Notes under the pieces: generated by a model
The model's database searches: none
Seen by the model: the letters and a program-made list of their open reading frames with translations, nothing else
What the model was told of the DNA's origin: nothing
DNA from: Pseudomonas sp. B20(2017)
GTDB lineage: Bacteria > Pseudomonadota > Gammaproteobacteria > Pseudomonadales > Pseudomonadaceae
Assembly: GCF_002113125.1 (NCBI RefSeq)
Contig: NZ_NEJP01000022.1
Location: forward strand, 49,284 to 113,283
Direction of reading: 5' to 3'
DNA length: 64,000 bases
Program-made: the position numbers and the translations under genes
Shown here: one piece after another, positions 17,541 through 26,040 of the stretch
How the letters are laid out: each line of letters starts with the position of its first letter
How positions within the stretch are numbered: position 1 is the stretch's first letter

Positions 17541-18704
17541 ATGAGCTACCCAACCCTGAACTTTGCCCTCGGCGAAACCATTGACATGCTGCGCGATCAG
17601 GTTCAGTCCTTCGTTGCCAAGGAGATCGCCCCGCGTGCCGCGCAGATCGACAGCGACAACCTGTTCCCCGCTGATCTGTGGCGCAAGTTCGGTGACATGG
17701 GCCTGCTTGGCATCACCGTGCCGGAAGAGTACGGCGGCGCTGGCCTGGGTTACCTGGCGCACGTGGTGGTGATGGAAGAAATCAGCCGGGGTTCGGCTTC
17801 GGTGGCGTTGTCCTACGGCGCCCACTCCAATCTCTGCGTGAACCAGATCAACCGCAACGGCAACCACGAGCAGAAAGCCAAATACCTGCCGAAACTGATT
17901 AGCGGCGAACACGTCGGCGCACTCGCCATGAGCGAGCCGAATGCCGGTTCCGACGTGGTCTCGATGAAACTGCGCGCCGATAAACGCGGCGACCGGTTCG
18001 TGCTCAACGGCAGCAAGACCTGGATCACCAACGGCCCCGACGCCAATACCTACGTGATCTACGCCAAGACCGATCTGGAAAAGGGCCCGCACGGCATCAC
18101 CGCCTTCATCGTCGAGCGCGACTGGAAAGGCTTCAGCCGCAGCAACAAGTTCGACAAGCTCGGCATGCGCGGCTCCAACACTTGCGAGCTGTTCTTCGAT
18201 GACGTCGAAGTGCCGGAAGAAAACATCCTCGGCGTGCTCAACGGTGGCGTGAAAGTGCTGATGAGCGGCCTCGATTACGAGCGCGTCGTGCTGTCCGGTG
18301 GACCGACCGGGATCATGCAGTCGTGCATGGACCTGATCGTGCCGTACATCCACGACCGCAAGCAGTTCGGCCAGAGCATCGGCGAATTCCAGCTGATCCA
18401 GGGCAAAGTCGCCGACATGTACACCCAGCTCAACGCCAGCCGTGCCTACCTCTACGCCGTGGCCCAGGCCTGCGAGCGCAACGAAACCACGCGCAAGGAC
18501 GCCGCCGGCGTGATCCTCTACACCGCCGAACGCGCTACGCAAATGGCCCTGGATGCAATCCAGATTCTCGGCGGTAACGGTTACATCAACGAATTCCCGG
18601 CCGGCCGTCTGTTGCGTGACGCCAAGCTGTACGAAATCGGCGCCGGCACCAGTGAGATCCGTCGCATGCTGATCGGTCGCGAACTGTTCAACGAAACCCG
18701 CTAA
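17541..18704 (+). CDS. liuA: Isovaleryl-CoA dehydrogenase
   Basis: A 387-residue FAD enzyme converting isovaleryl-CoA to 3-methylcrotonyl-CoA. It has the acyl-CoA dehydrogenase signatures 'ALAMSEPNAGSDVVSM' and 'QILGGNGYINEFPAGRLLRDAKLYEIGAGTSEIRRMLIGREL'. The catalytic Glu sits in 'GLDYERVVLSGGP' (Glu247). That placement is the hallmark of isovaleryl-CoA dehydrogenase; most relatives carry the base near the C-terminus. AAAGGTGA precedes the ATG. It is first gene of liuABCD, 12 bp before liuB. Confidence 0.97.
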   Translation: MSYPTLNFALGETIDMLRDQVQSFVAKEIAPRAAQIDSDNLFPADLWRKFGDMGLLGITVPEEYGGAGLGYLAHVVVMEEISRGSASVALSYGAHSNLCVNQINRNGNHEQKAKYLPKLISGEHVGALAMSEPNAGSDVVSMKLRADKRGDRFVLNGSKTWITNGPDANTYVIYAKTDLEKGPHGITAFIVERDWKGFSRSNKFDKLGMRGSNTCELFFDDVEVPEENILGVLNGGVKVLMSGLDYERVVLSGGPTGIMQSCMDLIVPYIHDRKQFGQSIGEFQLIQGKVADMYTQLNASRAYLYAVAQACERNETTRKDAAGVILYTAERATQMALDAIQILGGNGYINEFPAGRLLRDAKLYEIGAGTSEIRRMLIGRELFNETR

Positions 18705-18716
18705 ACGGAGCTGTCC

Positions 18717-20324
18717 ATGGCTATCCTGCATACCCAGCTCAACCCTCGTTCAGCGGAGTTCGCCGCCAACAGCGCGGCGATGCTCACACAGGTCGACGCC
18801 CTGCACACCCTGCTCGCCCAGGTGGCCCAAGGCGGCGGCGCGAAAGCTCAGGAGCGTCACACTTCGCGCGGCAAGCTACTGCCGCGTGAGCGGATCAACC
18901 GCTTGCTCGATCCGGGCTCGCCGTTTCTGGAAATCAGCCAGTTGGCCGCCCACACCGTTTATGGCGAGGACGTGCCAGCCGCTGGCGTGATTGCCGGGAT
19001 CGGTCGCGTGGAAGGCGTCGAATGCATGATCGTCGCCAACGACGCGACGGTGAAAGGTGGCTCGTACTACCCGCTGACCGTGAAAAAACACCTGCGCGCC
19101 CAGACCATCGCCCAGCAGAACCGTCTGCCATGCATTTATCTGGTGGACTCGGGCGGCGCCAACCTGCCGCGTCAGGACGAAGTGTTCCCGGATCGCGAGC
19201 ATTTCGGGCGGATCTTCTTCAACCAGGCCAACATGAGCGCCATGGGCATTCCGCAGATTGCCGTGGTCATGGGATCGTGCACCGCTGGCGGCGCTTATGT
19301 GCCGGCGATGGCGGACGAAGCAATCATGGTGCGCAATCAGGCGACGATTTTCCTCGCCGGCCCGCCCTTGGTGAAAGCCGCGACCGGTGAAGTGGTCAGC
19401 GCCGAAGACCTCGGCGGGGCCGACGTGCATTGCAAGATTTCCGGGGTCGCCGACCATTACGCTGAAAGCGACGAGCACGCCCTCGCCCTCGCCCGCCGCA
19501 GCGTCGCCAATCTCAACTGGCGCAAGCTCGGCGAAGTGCAGCAGCGCGCGCCGATTGCGCCGCTGTACGCCAGCGATGAGTTGTACGGCGTGGTTTCGGC
19601 AGACGCCAAACAGCCATTTGATGTGCGTGAAGTGATTGCGCGACTGGTCGACGGCTCAGTGTTCGATGAATTCAAAGCCTTGTTCGGCACCACACTGGTG
19701 TGCGGCTTTGCCCACCTGCACGGCTACCCGATCGCGATCCTCGCCAACAACGGCATCCTGTTCGCCGAAGCCGCGCAAAAAGGCGCGCACTTCATTGAAC
19801 TGGCCTGCCAGCGCGGGATTCCGCTGCTGTTCCTGCAAAACATCACTGGTTTCATGGTCGGCCAGAAATACGAGGCCGGCGGCATCGCCAAACACGGCGC
19901 GAAACTGGTGACCGCTGTGGCGTGCGCCAAGGTGCCGAAATTCACCGTGATCATCGGCGGCAGCTTCGGCGCCGGCAACTACGGCATGTGCGGGCGGGCT
20001 TTCGATCCGCGTTTCCTGTGGATGTGGCCGAACGCGCGAATTGGTGTGATGGGGGCAGAGCAGGCGGCGGGCGTGCTGGTTCAGGTCAAGCGCGAGCAGG
20101 CCGAACGCAGCGGTCAGGCGTTCAGTGCCGAGCAGGAAAGCGAGATCAAGCAACCGATTCTCGACCAGTACGAAGAACAGGGACACCCCTACTATTCCAG
20201 CGCACGGCTTTGGGACGACGGCGTCATCGACCCGGCGCAGACCCGCGATGTGCTGGCCCTGGCCTTGTCCGCGTCGTTGAACGCGCCTATCGAACCGAGC
20301 CGCTTCGGCGTGTTCCGGATGTGA
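18717..20324 (+). CDS. liuB: Methylcrotonyl-CoA carboxylase beta subunit (carboxyltransferase)
   Basis: A 535-residue carboxyltransferase subunit. It moves CO2 from biotin on LiuD to 3-methylcrotonyl-CoA, giving 3-methylglutaconyl-CoA. Both crotonase-fold halves are present: 'LVDSGGANLPRQDEVFPDREHFGRIF' and 'MGSCTAGGAYVPAM' in the N half, 'FLQNITGFMVGQKYEAGGIAKHGAK' and 'GGSFGAGNYGMCGRAFDPRFLWMWPNARIGVMG' in the C half. Length is normal. CGGAG lies before its ATG, and it is in the liuABCD operon. Confidence 0.97.
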   Translation: MAILHTQLNPRSAEFAANSAAMLTQVDALHTLLAQVAQGGGAKAQERHTSRGKLLPRERINRLLDPGSPFLEISQLAAHTVYGEDVPAAGVIAGIGRVEGVECMIVANDATVKGGSYYPLTVKKHLRAQTIAQQNRLPCIYLVDSGGANLPRQDEVFPDREHFGRIFFNQANMSAMGIPQIAVVMGSCTAGGAYVPAMADEAIMVRNQATIFLAGPPLVKAATGEVVSAEDLGGADVHCKISGVADHYAESDEHALALARRSVANLNWRKLGEVQQRAPIAPLYASDELYGVVSADAKQPFDVREVIARLVDGSVFDEFKALFGTTLVCGFAHLHGYPIAILANNGILFAEAAQKGAHFIELACQRGIPLLFLQNITGFMVGQKYEAGGIAKHGAKLVTAVACAKVPKFTVIIGGSFGAGNYGMCGRAFDPRFLWMWPNARIGVMGAEQAAGVLVQVKREQAERSGQAFSAEQESEIKQPILDQYEEQGHPYYSSARLWDDGVIDPAQTRDVLALALSASLNAPIEPSRFGVFRM

Positions 20325-20337
20325 TCGGGAGAACCTC

Positions 20338-21153
20338 ATGAGCGACTTCAACACACTCGAATTGCAGAGCGATCCACGGGGTTTCGCGACCCTGTGGCTG
20401 AGCCGCGAAGAAAAGAACAACGCGTTCAACGCCGAGATGATCCGCGAGCTGATTCTGGCGCTGGACAAGGTCGCCAGCGACGCCGGCCTGCGTTTCCTGC
20501 TGGTGCGCGGACGCGGCAAACACTTCAGCGCCGGCGCGGATCTGGCCTGGATGCAGCAATCGGCCGAACTCGATTACCACACCAACCTCGACGACGCCCG
20601 GGAACTGGCGGAGCTGATGTACAACCTCGCCAAACTGAAAATCCCGACCGTGGCCGTGGTGCAAGGCGCGGCGTTCGGCGGCGCGCTGGGTCTGATCAGT
20701 TGCTGCGACATGGCGATTGGCGCGGACGACGCGCAGTTCTGCCTGTCGGAAGTGCGCATTGGCCTGGCGCCAGCGGTGATCAGCCCGTTCGTGGTGCAAG
20801 CCATCGGCGAACGGGCGGCGCGGCGTTATGCGCTGACGGCCGAGCGATTCGGCGGACAGCGGGCGCGGGAAATCGGTTTGTTGTCGGAAAGCTATCCGGC
20901 AACCGAGCTTGAACAGAAAGTCGAGCAATGGATCGACAACCTGCTGCTCAACAGCCCCGCCGCCATGCGCGCCAGCAAGGATCTGCTGCGTGAAGTCGGC
21001 AACGGCGCGCTGACGCCGGCCCTGCGCCGCTACACCGAAAACGCCATCGCCCGCATCCGCGTCAGCCCGGAAGGCCAGGAAGGCTTGCGAGCCTTTTTGC
21101 AGAAGCGTCCACCGAGCTGGCAAGCCGCAACCACCACCAAGGAGCCGCGTTGA
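20338..21153 (+). CDS. liuC: Methylglutaconyl-CoA hydratase
   Basis: A 271-residue crotonase-fold protein that should hydrate 3-methylglutaconyl-CoA to HMG-CoA, between carboxylation by LiuBD and cleavage by LiuE. The oxyanion-hole region 'GKHFSAGADLAWMQQSA' and the active-site stretch 'VQGAAFGGALGLISCCDMAIGADDAQFCLSEVRIGLAP' hold the Glu expected of hydratases. GGGAGAA precedes ATG. Its stop codon overlaps the liuD start (TGATG). Confidence 0.94.
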   Translation: MSDFNTLELQSDPRGFATLWLSREEKNNAFNAEMIRELILALDKVASDAGLRFLLVRGRGKHFSAGADLAWMQQSAELDYHTNLDDARELAELMYNLAKLKIPTVAVVQGAAFGGALGLISCCDMAIGADDAQFCLSEVRIGLAPAVISPFVVQAIGERAARRYALTAERFGGQRAREIGLLSESYPATELEQKVEQWIDNLLLNSPAAMRASKDLLREVGNGALTPALRRYTENAIARIRVSPEGQEGLRAFLQKRPPSWQAATTTKEPR

Positions 21154-23102
21154 TGAGCGCACCTGTTCTCACCACCCTGCTGGTGGCCAACCGTGGCGAA
21201 ATCGCTTGCCGGGTCATGCGTACCGCCAAGGCGCTGGGCATGACCACCGTCGCCGTGCACAGCGCGACCGACCGTGAAGCGCGGCACAGCCGCGAAGCGG
21301 ATATCCGTGTCGATCTGGGCGGCAGCAAAGCGGCCGACAGTTACCTGCAAATCGACAAACTGATCGCGGCGGCCAAGACCAGCGGCGCTCAAGCGATTCA
21401 TCCGGGTTACGGTTTTCTTTCGGAAAACGCTGGTTTTGCCCGTGCCATTGAAGCCGCAGGCCTGATTTTCCTCGGCCCGCCCGCCTCGGCCATCGATGCG
21501 ATGGGCAGCAAATCTGCCGCCAAGGCCCTGATGGAAACTGCCGGCGTGCCGCTGGTGCCGGGTTATCACGGTGAGGCGCAGGATCTCGACACCTTCCGCG
21601 ATGCTTGCGAGCGCATCGGTTATCCGGTGCTGCTCAAGGCCACCGCCGGCGGTGGTGGTAAAGGCATGAAGGTCGTTGAAGACGTCAGCCAACTGGCTGA
21701 AGCCCTCGCCTCGGCTCAGCGAGAAGCGCAGTCGTCGTTCGGCGATTCGCGGATGCTGGTGGAGAAATACCTGCTCAAGCCGCGCCATGTGGAAATCCAG
21801 GTGTTTGCCGATCAGCATGGCAATTGCCTGTACCTGAACGAGCGCGACTGCTCGATTCAGCGTCGGCATCAGAAGGTTGTCGAAGAGGCGCCGGCACCGG
21901 GTTTGAGCCCGGAACTGCGTCGTGCGATGGGCGAAGCGGCTGTGCGTTCGGCGCAGGCCATCGGTTATGTCGGCGCTGGCACGGTGGAGTTTTTGCTGGA
22001 CGCTCGCGGCGAGTTCTTCTTCATGGAGATGAACACGCGGTTGCAGGTCGAGCACCCGGTGACCGAAGCCATCACCGGGCTCGATCTGGTGGCCTGGCAG
22101 ATTCGCGTTGCCCGTGGCGAAGCGCTGCCGATCACTCAGGATCAAGTGCCGCTCAACGGGCATGCGATTGAAGTGCGGTTGTATGCGGAAGATCCGTCGA
22201 ACGATTTCCTGCCGGCGACCGGGCGTCTGGATCTGTATCGCGAATCCGCCGCAGGACCGGGGCGCCGTGTGGACAGCGGGGTTGAGGAAGGCGATGAAAT
22301 TTCGCCGTTCTATGACCCGATGCTCGGCAAACTGATTGCCTGGGGCGAAGATCGTGAGCAGGCGCGGTTGCGGCTGCTGAGCATGCTCGATGAGTTCGCG
22401 ATTGGCGGGCTGAAGACCAACATCAACTTCCTGCGACGGATCATCGGTCATCCGGCGTTTGCGGCGGCGGAGCTGGATACCGGGTTCATTCCGCGTTATC
22501 AGGAACAGCTACTGCCAGCGCCTGTCGCGCTGAGCGACGAATTCTGGGATGCGACAGCGCAGGCTTTTGCGCAGAGTTTGCCGGGGATGGCTCGGGCGGA
22601 TGATCCGGCCTCGCCTTGGGCGCTCCACAGTGGTTTGCGCGCGGGGTTGCCACGTGAAATCACACTGCATTTGAGTTGCGAGGGGCAGGATCGGGCGTTG
22701 ACGCTCGGTGCTGGCGGCAATGCAAAACTGATCGGCGAGCAATTAGTGATTGAGCGTGATGGTTTGCGTCGACAGCTGCGTGCGATTCGTCGTGGAGAGG
22801 TTCTGTATCTGCAATGGGACGGCGAGTTGCGACGCGTTGAAACGTACGACCCGATCAGCGCTGTCGAAGCCAGTCACAGCCATCAGGGCGGTCTGACGGC
22901 GCCGATGAACGGCAGCATCGTGCGGGTGCTGGTGGAGGCCGGTCAATCGGTTGAGGCCGGCGCTCAATTGGTGGTGCTGGAAGCGATGAAAATGGAGCAC
23001 AGCATCCGCGCGCCCCACGCCGGCGTGATCAAGGCGCTGTATTGCCAGGAAGGCGAAATGGTCAGCGAAGGCAGTGCACTGGTCGAACTGGAAGAAGCGT
23101 GA
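21153..23102 (+). CDS. liuD: Methylcrotonyl-CoA carboxylase alpha subunit (biotin carboxylase + BCCP)
   Basis: A 649-residue biotin-dependent subunit. The N-terminal biotin carboxylase ('LLVANRGEIACRVMRTAKALG', 'HPGYGFLSENAGFA') is followed by ATP-grasp ('LLKATAGGGGKGMKVV', 'FFMEMNTRLQVEHPVTE') and its C-terminal domain. A linker then leads to a C-terminal biotinyl domain with 'VLEAMKMEHS' (biotinyl Lys613). Start ATG at 21153 has AAGGAG upstream and overlaps the liuC stop. It forms the carboxylase with LiuB. A dyad (GATCGATCC...GGATCGATC, 23109-23138) follows the stop without a T run. Confidence 0.97.
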   Translation: MSAPVLTTLLVANRGEIACRVMRTAKALGMTTVAVHSATDREARHSREADIRVDLGGSKAADSYLQIDKLIAAAKTSGAQAIHPGYGFLSENAGFARAIEAAGLIFLGPPASAIDAMGSKSAAKALMETAGVPLVPGYHGEAQDLDTFRDACERIGYPVLLKATAGGGGKGMKVVEDVSQLAEALASAQREAQSSFGDSRMLVEKYLLKPRHVEIQVFADQHGNCLYLNERDCSIQRRHQKVVEEAPAPGLSPELRRAMGEAAVRSAQAIGYVGAGTVEFLLDARGEFFFMEMNTRLQVEHPVTEAITGLDLVAWQIRVARGEALPITQDQVPLNGHAIEVRLYAEDPSNDFLPATGRLDLYRESAAGPGRRVDSGVEEGDEISPFYDPMLGKLIAWGEDREQARLRLLSMLDEFAIGGLKTNINFLRRIIGHPAFAAAELDTGFIPRYQEQLLPAPVALSDEFWDATAQAFAQSLPGMARADDPASPWALHSGLRAGLPREITLHLSCEGQDRALTLGAGGNAKLIGEQLVIERDGLRRQLRAIRRGEVLYLQWDGELRRVETYDPISAVEASHSHQGGLTAPMNGSIVRVLVEAGQSVEAGAQLVVLEAMKMEHSIRAPHAGVIKALYCQEGEMVSEGSALVELEEA

Positions 23103-23141
23103 AAAATGGATCGATCCTACGCCTGGCGAGGATCGATCTGA

Positions 23142-23798
23142 CTAGTATTTGGCCGTGGCCTGAACCACGACGCCGATAATTCGGCACTCGTCGGTCAACA
23201 AGGCTTTCGGCCAGGTTGGATTGAGCGGCACCAGGTAACGCTGACCGCCCTCTTCGATCAGCTTGCGGAAAATCGCCTCGTCACTGTCCGGCCACTGGGC
23301 GATCACCAGTTTGCCGGGCTCGGGTTCCAGTGCCGGGTCCACCAGTATCATCATCCCCTCGCCGATGCTCTGCCCGGTGGGCGCGGTCATCGCATTCCCC
23401 ATCACCGTGAGCCAGAACGCCGGGCCGCGGGCATGATAATCCGTCAACTCGAAACGTCGCTTGTCCTTGGCACTCGAATACGCTGGCTGGCTCTCACGGG
23501 CCTCGATCGGCACATTCCACTCGCTGACCGGATAGCGAAAGTAAGGGTTGTACTTCTGCGCCAGGGGCATTTCGTCATCCGCATCGATCTGCGGTTCACG
23601 AATCACCACCGCGACCTCGAGATACTCCATGCCCAGCGCTTTCAGCACGCGGTTCATCTGCGTGATGCCGGGCTCGCGGCGCTTGTTCAGCCAATGGCCG
23701 ATACCGCCCTGAGACATGCCGACGCGCTCGCCGAGCTCGACTTGAGTGACGTTGAGTTCACTCATTTTGGCCTTGACCAACTCAATCCATTTATCCAT
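23142..23798 (-). CDS. LexA/CI-like S24-fold repressor with substituted protease dyad
   Basis: A 218-residue repressor of the Cro/CI plus peptidase-S24 type. The N-terminal HTH is 'VTQVELGERVGMSQGGIGHWLNKRREPG' (about residues 17-44). The C-terminal half keeps the LexA fold ('IGEGMMILVDPALEPEPGKLVIAQWPDSDEAIFRKL'). The usual GDSM serine motif reads GNAM (Ala136). The catalytic lysine of LexA aligns with Arg178, followed by Lys179. No Ala-Gly cleavage site is evident in the linker. It is therefore probably not self-cleaving. It resembles pyocin-regulator PrtR in layout but no tailocin genes are present. It is divergent from the DUF3077 gene. Confidence 0.85.
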   Translation of the reverse strand: MDKWIELVKAKMSELNVTQVELGERVGMSQGGIGHWLNKRREPGITQMNRVLKALGMEYLEVAVVIREPQIDADDEMPLAQKYNPYFRYPVSEWNVPIEARESQPAYSSAKDKRRFELTDYHARGPAFWLTVMGNAMTAPTGQSIGEGMMILVDPALEPEPGKLVIAQWPDSDEAIFRKLIEEGGQRYLVPLNPTWPKALLTDECRIIGVVVQATAKY

Positions 23799-23873
23799 GT
23801 GCGGCACCATACGTGGACGCCTGCGGCCGGCAAAACACATATTGTAGTATTTAAATTCTGGTCACAAATACCG

Positions 23874-23883
23874 ATAGTACTAT
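23874..23883. promoter_or_regulatory. Possible operator between the S24 repressor and DUF3077 genes
   Basis: ATAGTACTAT is a perfect 10-bp palindrome in the AT-rich 129-bp divergent intergenic region. A related TTGTAGTATT lies about 30 bp to its left. Binding by the adjacent repressor is a guess from position. Confidence 0.35.
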
Positions 23884-23927
23884 GCTTGAGTCACGGATTT
23901 GAATCGACCAAGGAGTGACCTTTCACC

Positions 23928-24266
23928 ATGAATATCACCAGCAAAGACTTGCCCGACCTGCAAATGGACACCACCTTTACGTCTCCGCAAGGGTGCGCCG
24001 CTGCGCAGCGGGCGTTGGACTATTACTTGAAACCAGCGGTGTCAGAACCGGAAGTGGACGAGCGCTTTTTCGGCGTGAACAGCAATCTGAGTGGCGAAGA
24101 ATCCCTGGTCCACGCCTCCGATCTGCTGCGATGCGCAGCGGCTACGGCGTTCAAGGCGGCGGACGGCTTGCAGGGCGTGAGTCGGGATCTGGCGTTTTCG
24201 GTCGTGCACATGGTGGACATGGCGCGGGCGATGGTCGATCACTCGCTCGATGGCGCGGTTCGCTGA
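23928..24266 (+). CDS. DUF3077 family protein
   Basis: A 112-residue protein of unknown function, common in Pseudomonas. Its second half ('ESLVHASDLLRCAAATAFKAADGLQGVSRDLAFSVVHMVDMARAMVDHSLD') is the helical DUF3077 region. There is no signal peptide or membrane segment. AGGAG lies 12 nt before the ATG. It is divergent from the S24-fold repressor and probably controlled by it. No clear function can be assigned. Confidence 0.75.
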   Translation: MNITSKDLPDLQMDTTFTSPQGCAAAQRALDYYLKPAVSEPEVDERFFGVNSNLSGEESLVHASDLLRCAAATAFKAADGLQGVSRDLAFSVVHMVDMARAMVDHSLDGAVR

Positions 24267-24320
24267 GACGGGAGTTCGGACGGACGGGAAAGAATTTTCC
24301 AATCGCGCAGATAAAAACAT

Positions 24321-24349
24321 TTGACTTGCAAATGATAATGATTATTATT
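24321..24349 (+). promoter_or_regulatory. Promoter and Fur box of the PrrF-like RNA
   Basis: TTGACT (24321-24326) and TATTAT (24343-24348), 16 bp apart, form a sigma-70 promoter. The sequence AATGATAATGATTATTATT (24331-24349) covers the spacer and -10 box. It matches the GATAATGATAATCATTATC Fur consensus at most positions. Repression by Fe-Fur at this site follows directly from the overlap. Confidence 0.85.
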
Positions 24350-24355
24350 GCAAGC

Positions 24356-24467
24356 AGCTGGTCGCGAGATCAGTCGATGGACCAGAGACCTTAGGTCGGT
24401 CTTCTGGACTATCTCCTCATCAGGCTAATCACGGTTTTTGACCCGGCTTTTTGCCGGGTCTTTTTTT
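24356..24467 (+). ncRNA. prrF: PrrF-type iron-responsive small RNA
   Basis: About 112 nt from the estimated start to the end of the T run. The RNA opens with an inverted repeat region (CTGGTCGCGAGATCAG) and carries the conserved single-stranded core TCTCCTCATCAGGCTAATCA, which in PrrF1/PrrF2 base-pairs with sodB-like targets. It ends in a GACCCGGC/GCCGGGTC terminator. The Fur box over its promoter fits: under iron limitation it would silence non-essential iron proteins. Pseudomonads outside P. aeruginosa carry two unlinked copies; only one is here, so PrrF1 versus PrrF2 is not assigned. Confidence 0.9.
24440..24467 (+). terminator. Rho-independent terminator of the PrrF-like RNA
   Basis: GACCCGGC-TTTTT-GCCGGGTC hairpin followed by seven Ts. 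About 275 bp without a recognised feature then follow before the M14 peptidase gene. Confidence 0.92.
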
Positions 24468-24742
24468 GCCAGTTTTCTGGCTTGTGGCTTCAGGCTAATG
24501 AAGTCTTTGGGTGCCGCAAATTCGATGGCGCGGATAATATCAAAAGAATATTGCTTGGCAAGCGAACCCCGGCCACATTGGGGCAAAGTAATGCCAATTA
24601 GCACTTGAGAATCAATCGCACAGCCACTAAGCTGCATCCGCGTCATGGAGGACGCCCCCCCGCCACAACCCGCAATTTCCCTCGGTTTCACCCCTGTCTT
24701 GCGTGTAAAGTAGCCGCCATAAATCATATTCAGGAACCGATT

Positions 24743-25894
24743 ATGACCGTGGCCAAATCTTCGTTCGACATCAGCGCCAACTTCGACAGCGGCAACATCC
24801 AAGTCATCGATATCAGCAACCCGCTCAGTCCGGTTCTGGCCATTCGCCCAGATACCCGCAGCGCCCACTTCCAGTGGTTCCACTTCAAGGCCAGCGGCCT
24901 GCATGTTCATCAGGAACACTGGTTCCGCCTGGTCAACGCCAGCCAGTCCTCCTATAACAAGGCCTGGACCGGCTATCAGGCGGTCGCCTCTTACGATCAC
25001 GTCAACTGGTTCCGCATTCCGACCCAGTTCGAAGGCGACAGCCTGCGCTTCTGCCTTGAAGCCGAGCAGACCCACGCCTGGTTCGCCTACTTCGAACCCT
25101 ACAGCCGTGGCCGTCATGACTGGCTGATCGAACAAGCGCTGACCAAGGCCGGCACCGAATTGCTGGCCACCGGTAAAAGCGTCGAAGGCCGCGACATCCA
25201 GCTGCTTCGCAAGGGCACCGGCGCCGAAGGACGACGCAAAATCTGGATCATCGCCCAGCAGCATCCCGGCGAACACATGGCCGAGTGGTTCATGGAAGGC
25301 GTGATCGAACGTCTGGAACATAATGACGATCCGGTGCTGAACAAACTGCTGGACAGCGCCGATCTGTATCTGGTGCCGAACATGAATCCGGACGGCGCTT
25401 TCCATGGCCATCTGCGCACCAACGCCATGGGACAGGACCTGAACCGCGCCTGGCAGAACGCCAGTCAGGAAATCAGCCCTGAAGTACTTTTCGTACAACA
25501 GCAGATGGAAAAGTACGGCGTCGATCTGTTCCTCGACGTACACGGCGACGAAGAAATCCCCCACGTGTTCACCGCCGGCTGCGAAGGCAATCCGGGCTAC
25601 ACCCCGCGCCTGGAGAAGCTCGAAGAGCACTTCCGCAGCCACCTGAAGCACACCACCAAAGACTTCCAGACCAAGTACGGCTATACCCGCGACGAACCGG
25701 GCCAGGCAAACATGACCCTGGCCTGCAACAGCGTCGGCCAGAAATTCGACTGCCTGTCGCTGACCCTGGAAATGCCGTTCAAGGATCACGATGACGCACC
25801 GAACCCGCTCACCGGCTGGTCGGGCAAGCGTTCCAAGCAACTGGGCAAGGACGTGCTGACCACCATCGCGGACATGGTCGACACCCTGCGCTGA
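24743..25894 (+). CDS. M14-family zinc carboxypeptidase (cytosolic carboxypeptidase-like)
   Basis: A 383-residue protein without signal peptide. An N-terminal beta-rich domain (residues 1-120, 'WFRLVNASQSSYNKAW') precedes an M14 catalytic domain. Zinc ligands are visible as His174 and Glu177 in 'QQHPGEHMAEW' and His267 in 'LDVHGDEE'. 'NMNPDGAFHGHLRTNAMGQDLNRAW' supplies the Asn-Arg substrate pocket and 'SLTLEMPF' contains the general-base Glu. This is the layout of the AGTPBP/Nna1-like subfamily. In bacteria its substrate is unsettled. An efficient terminator follows. Confidence 0.92.
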   Translation: MTVAKSSFDISANFDSGNIQVIDISNPLSPVLAIRPDTRSAHFQWFHFKASGLHVHQEHWFRLVNASQSSYNKAWTGYQAVASYDHVNWFRIPTQFEGDSLRFCLEAEQTHAWFAYFEPYSRGRHDWLIEQALTKAGTELLATGKSVEGRDIQLLRKGTGAEGRRKIWIIAQQHPGEHMAEWFMEGVIERLEHNDDPVLNKLLDSADLYLVPNMNPDGAFHGHLRTNAMGQDLNRAWQNASQEISPEVLFVQQQMEKYGVDLFLDVHGDEEIPHVFTAGCEGNPGYTPRLEKLEEHFRSHLKHTTKDFQTKYGYTRDEPGQANMTLACNSVGQKFDCLSLTLEMPFKDHDDAPNPLTGWSGKRSKQLGKDVLTTIADMVDTLR

Positions 25895-25917
25895 TCGCCC
25901 CTGATTGTCGCTTCACG

Positions 25918-25949
25918 AAAGATCGCAGCCTGTCTGCGATCTTTTTTTT
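25918..25949 (+). terminator. Rho-independent terminator after the M14 peptidase gene
   Basis: AAAGATCGCAG-CCTGT-CTGCGATCTTT stem followed by a continuing T run. Confidence 0.92.
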
Positions 25950-26040
25950 GTGCCGACTTTTACCCAATCAGGTTGCAAATCAAAACTGGATTACTTACCG
26001 TCAATCAAGTTTCAACTTGAAACCTGAAAGGATCCGGGAC

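Noticed and set aside
23142..24266. The PrtR-like repressor considered as the edge of a tailocin or prophage
   Set aside because: No tail, lysis, integrase or capsid genes lie on either side. The neighbours are liuD, a DUF3077 gene and a PrrF-type RNA.
24425..25840. A 471-codon minus-strand frame opposite the M14 peptidase
   Set aside because: It would also run through the PrrF terminator. The peptidase on the other strand has a full set of zinc-ligand motifs.
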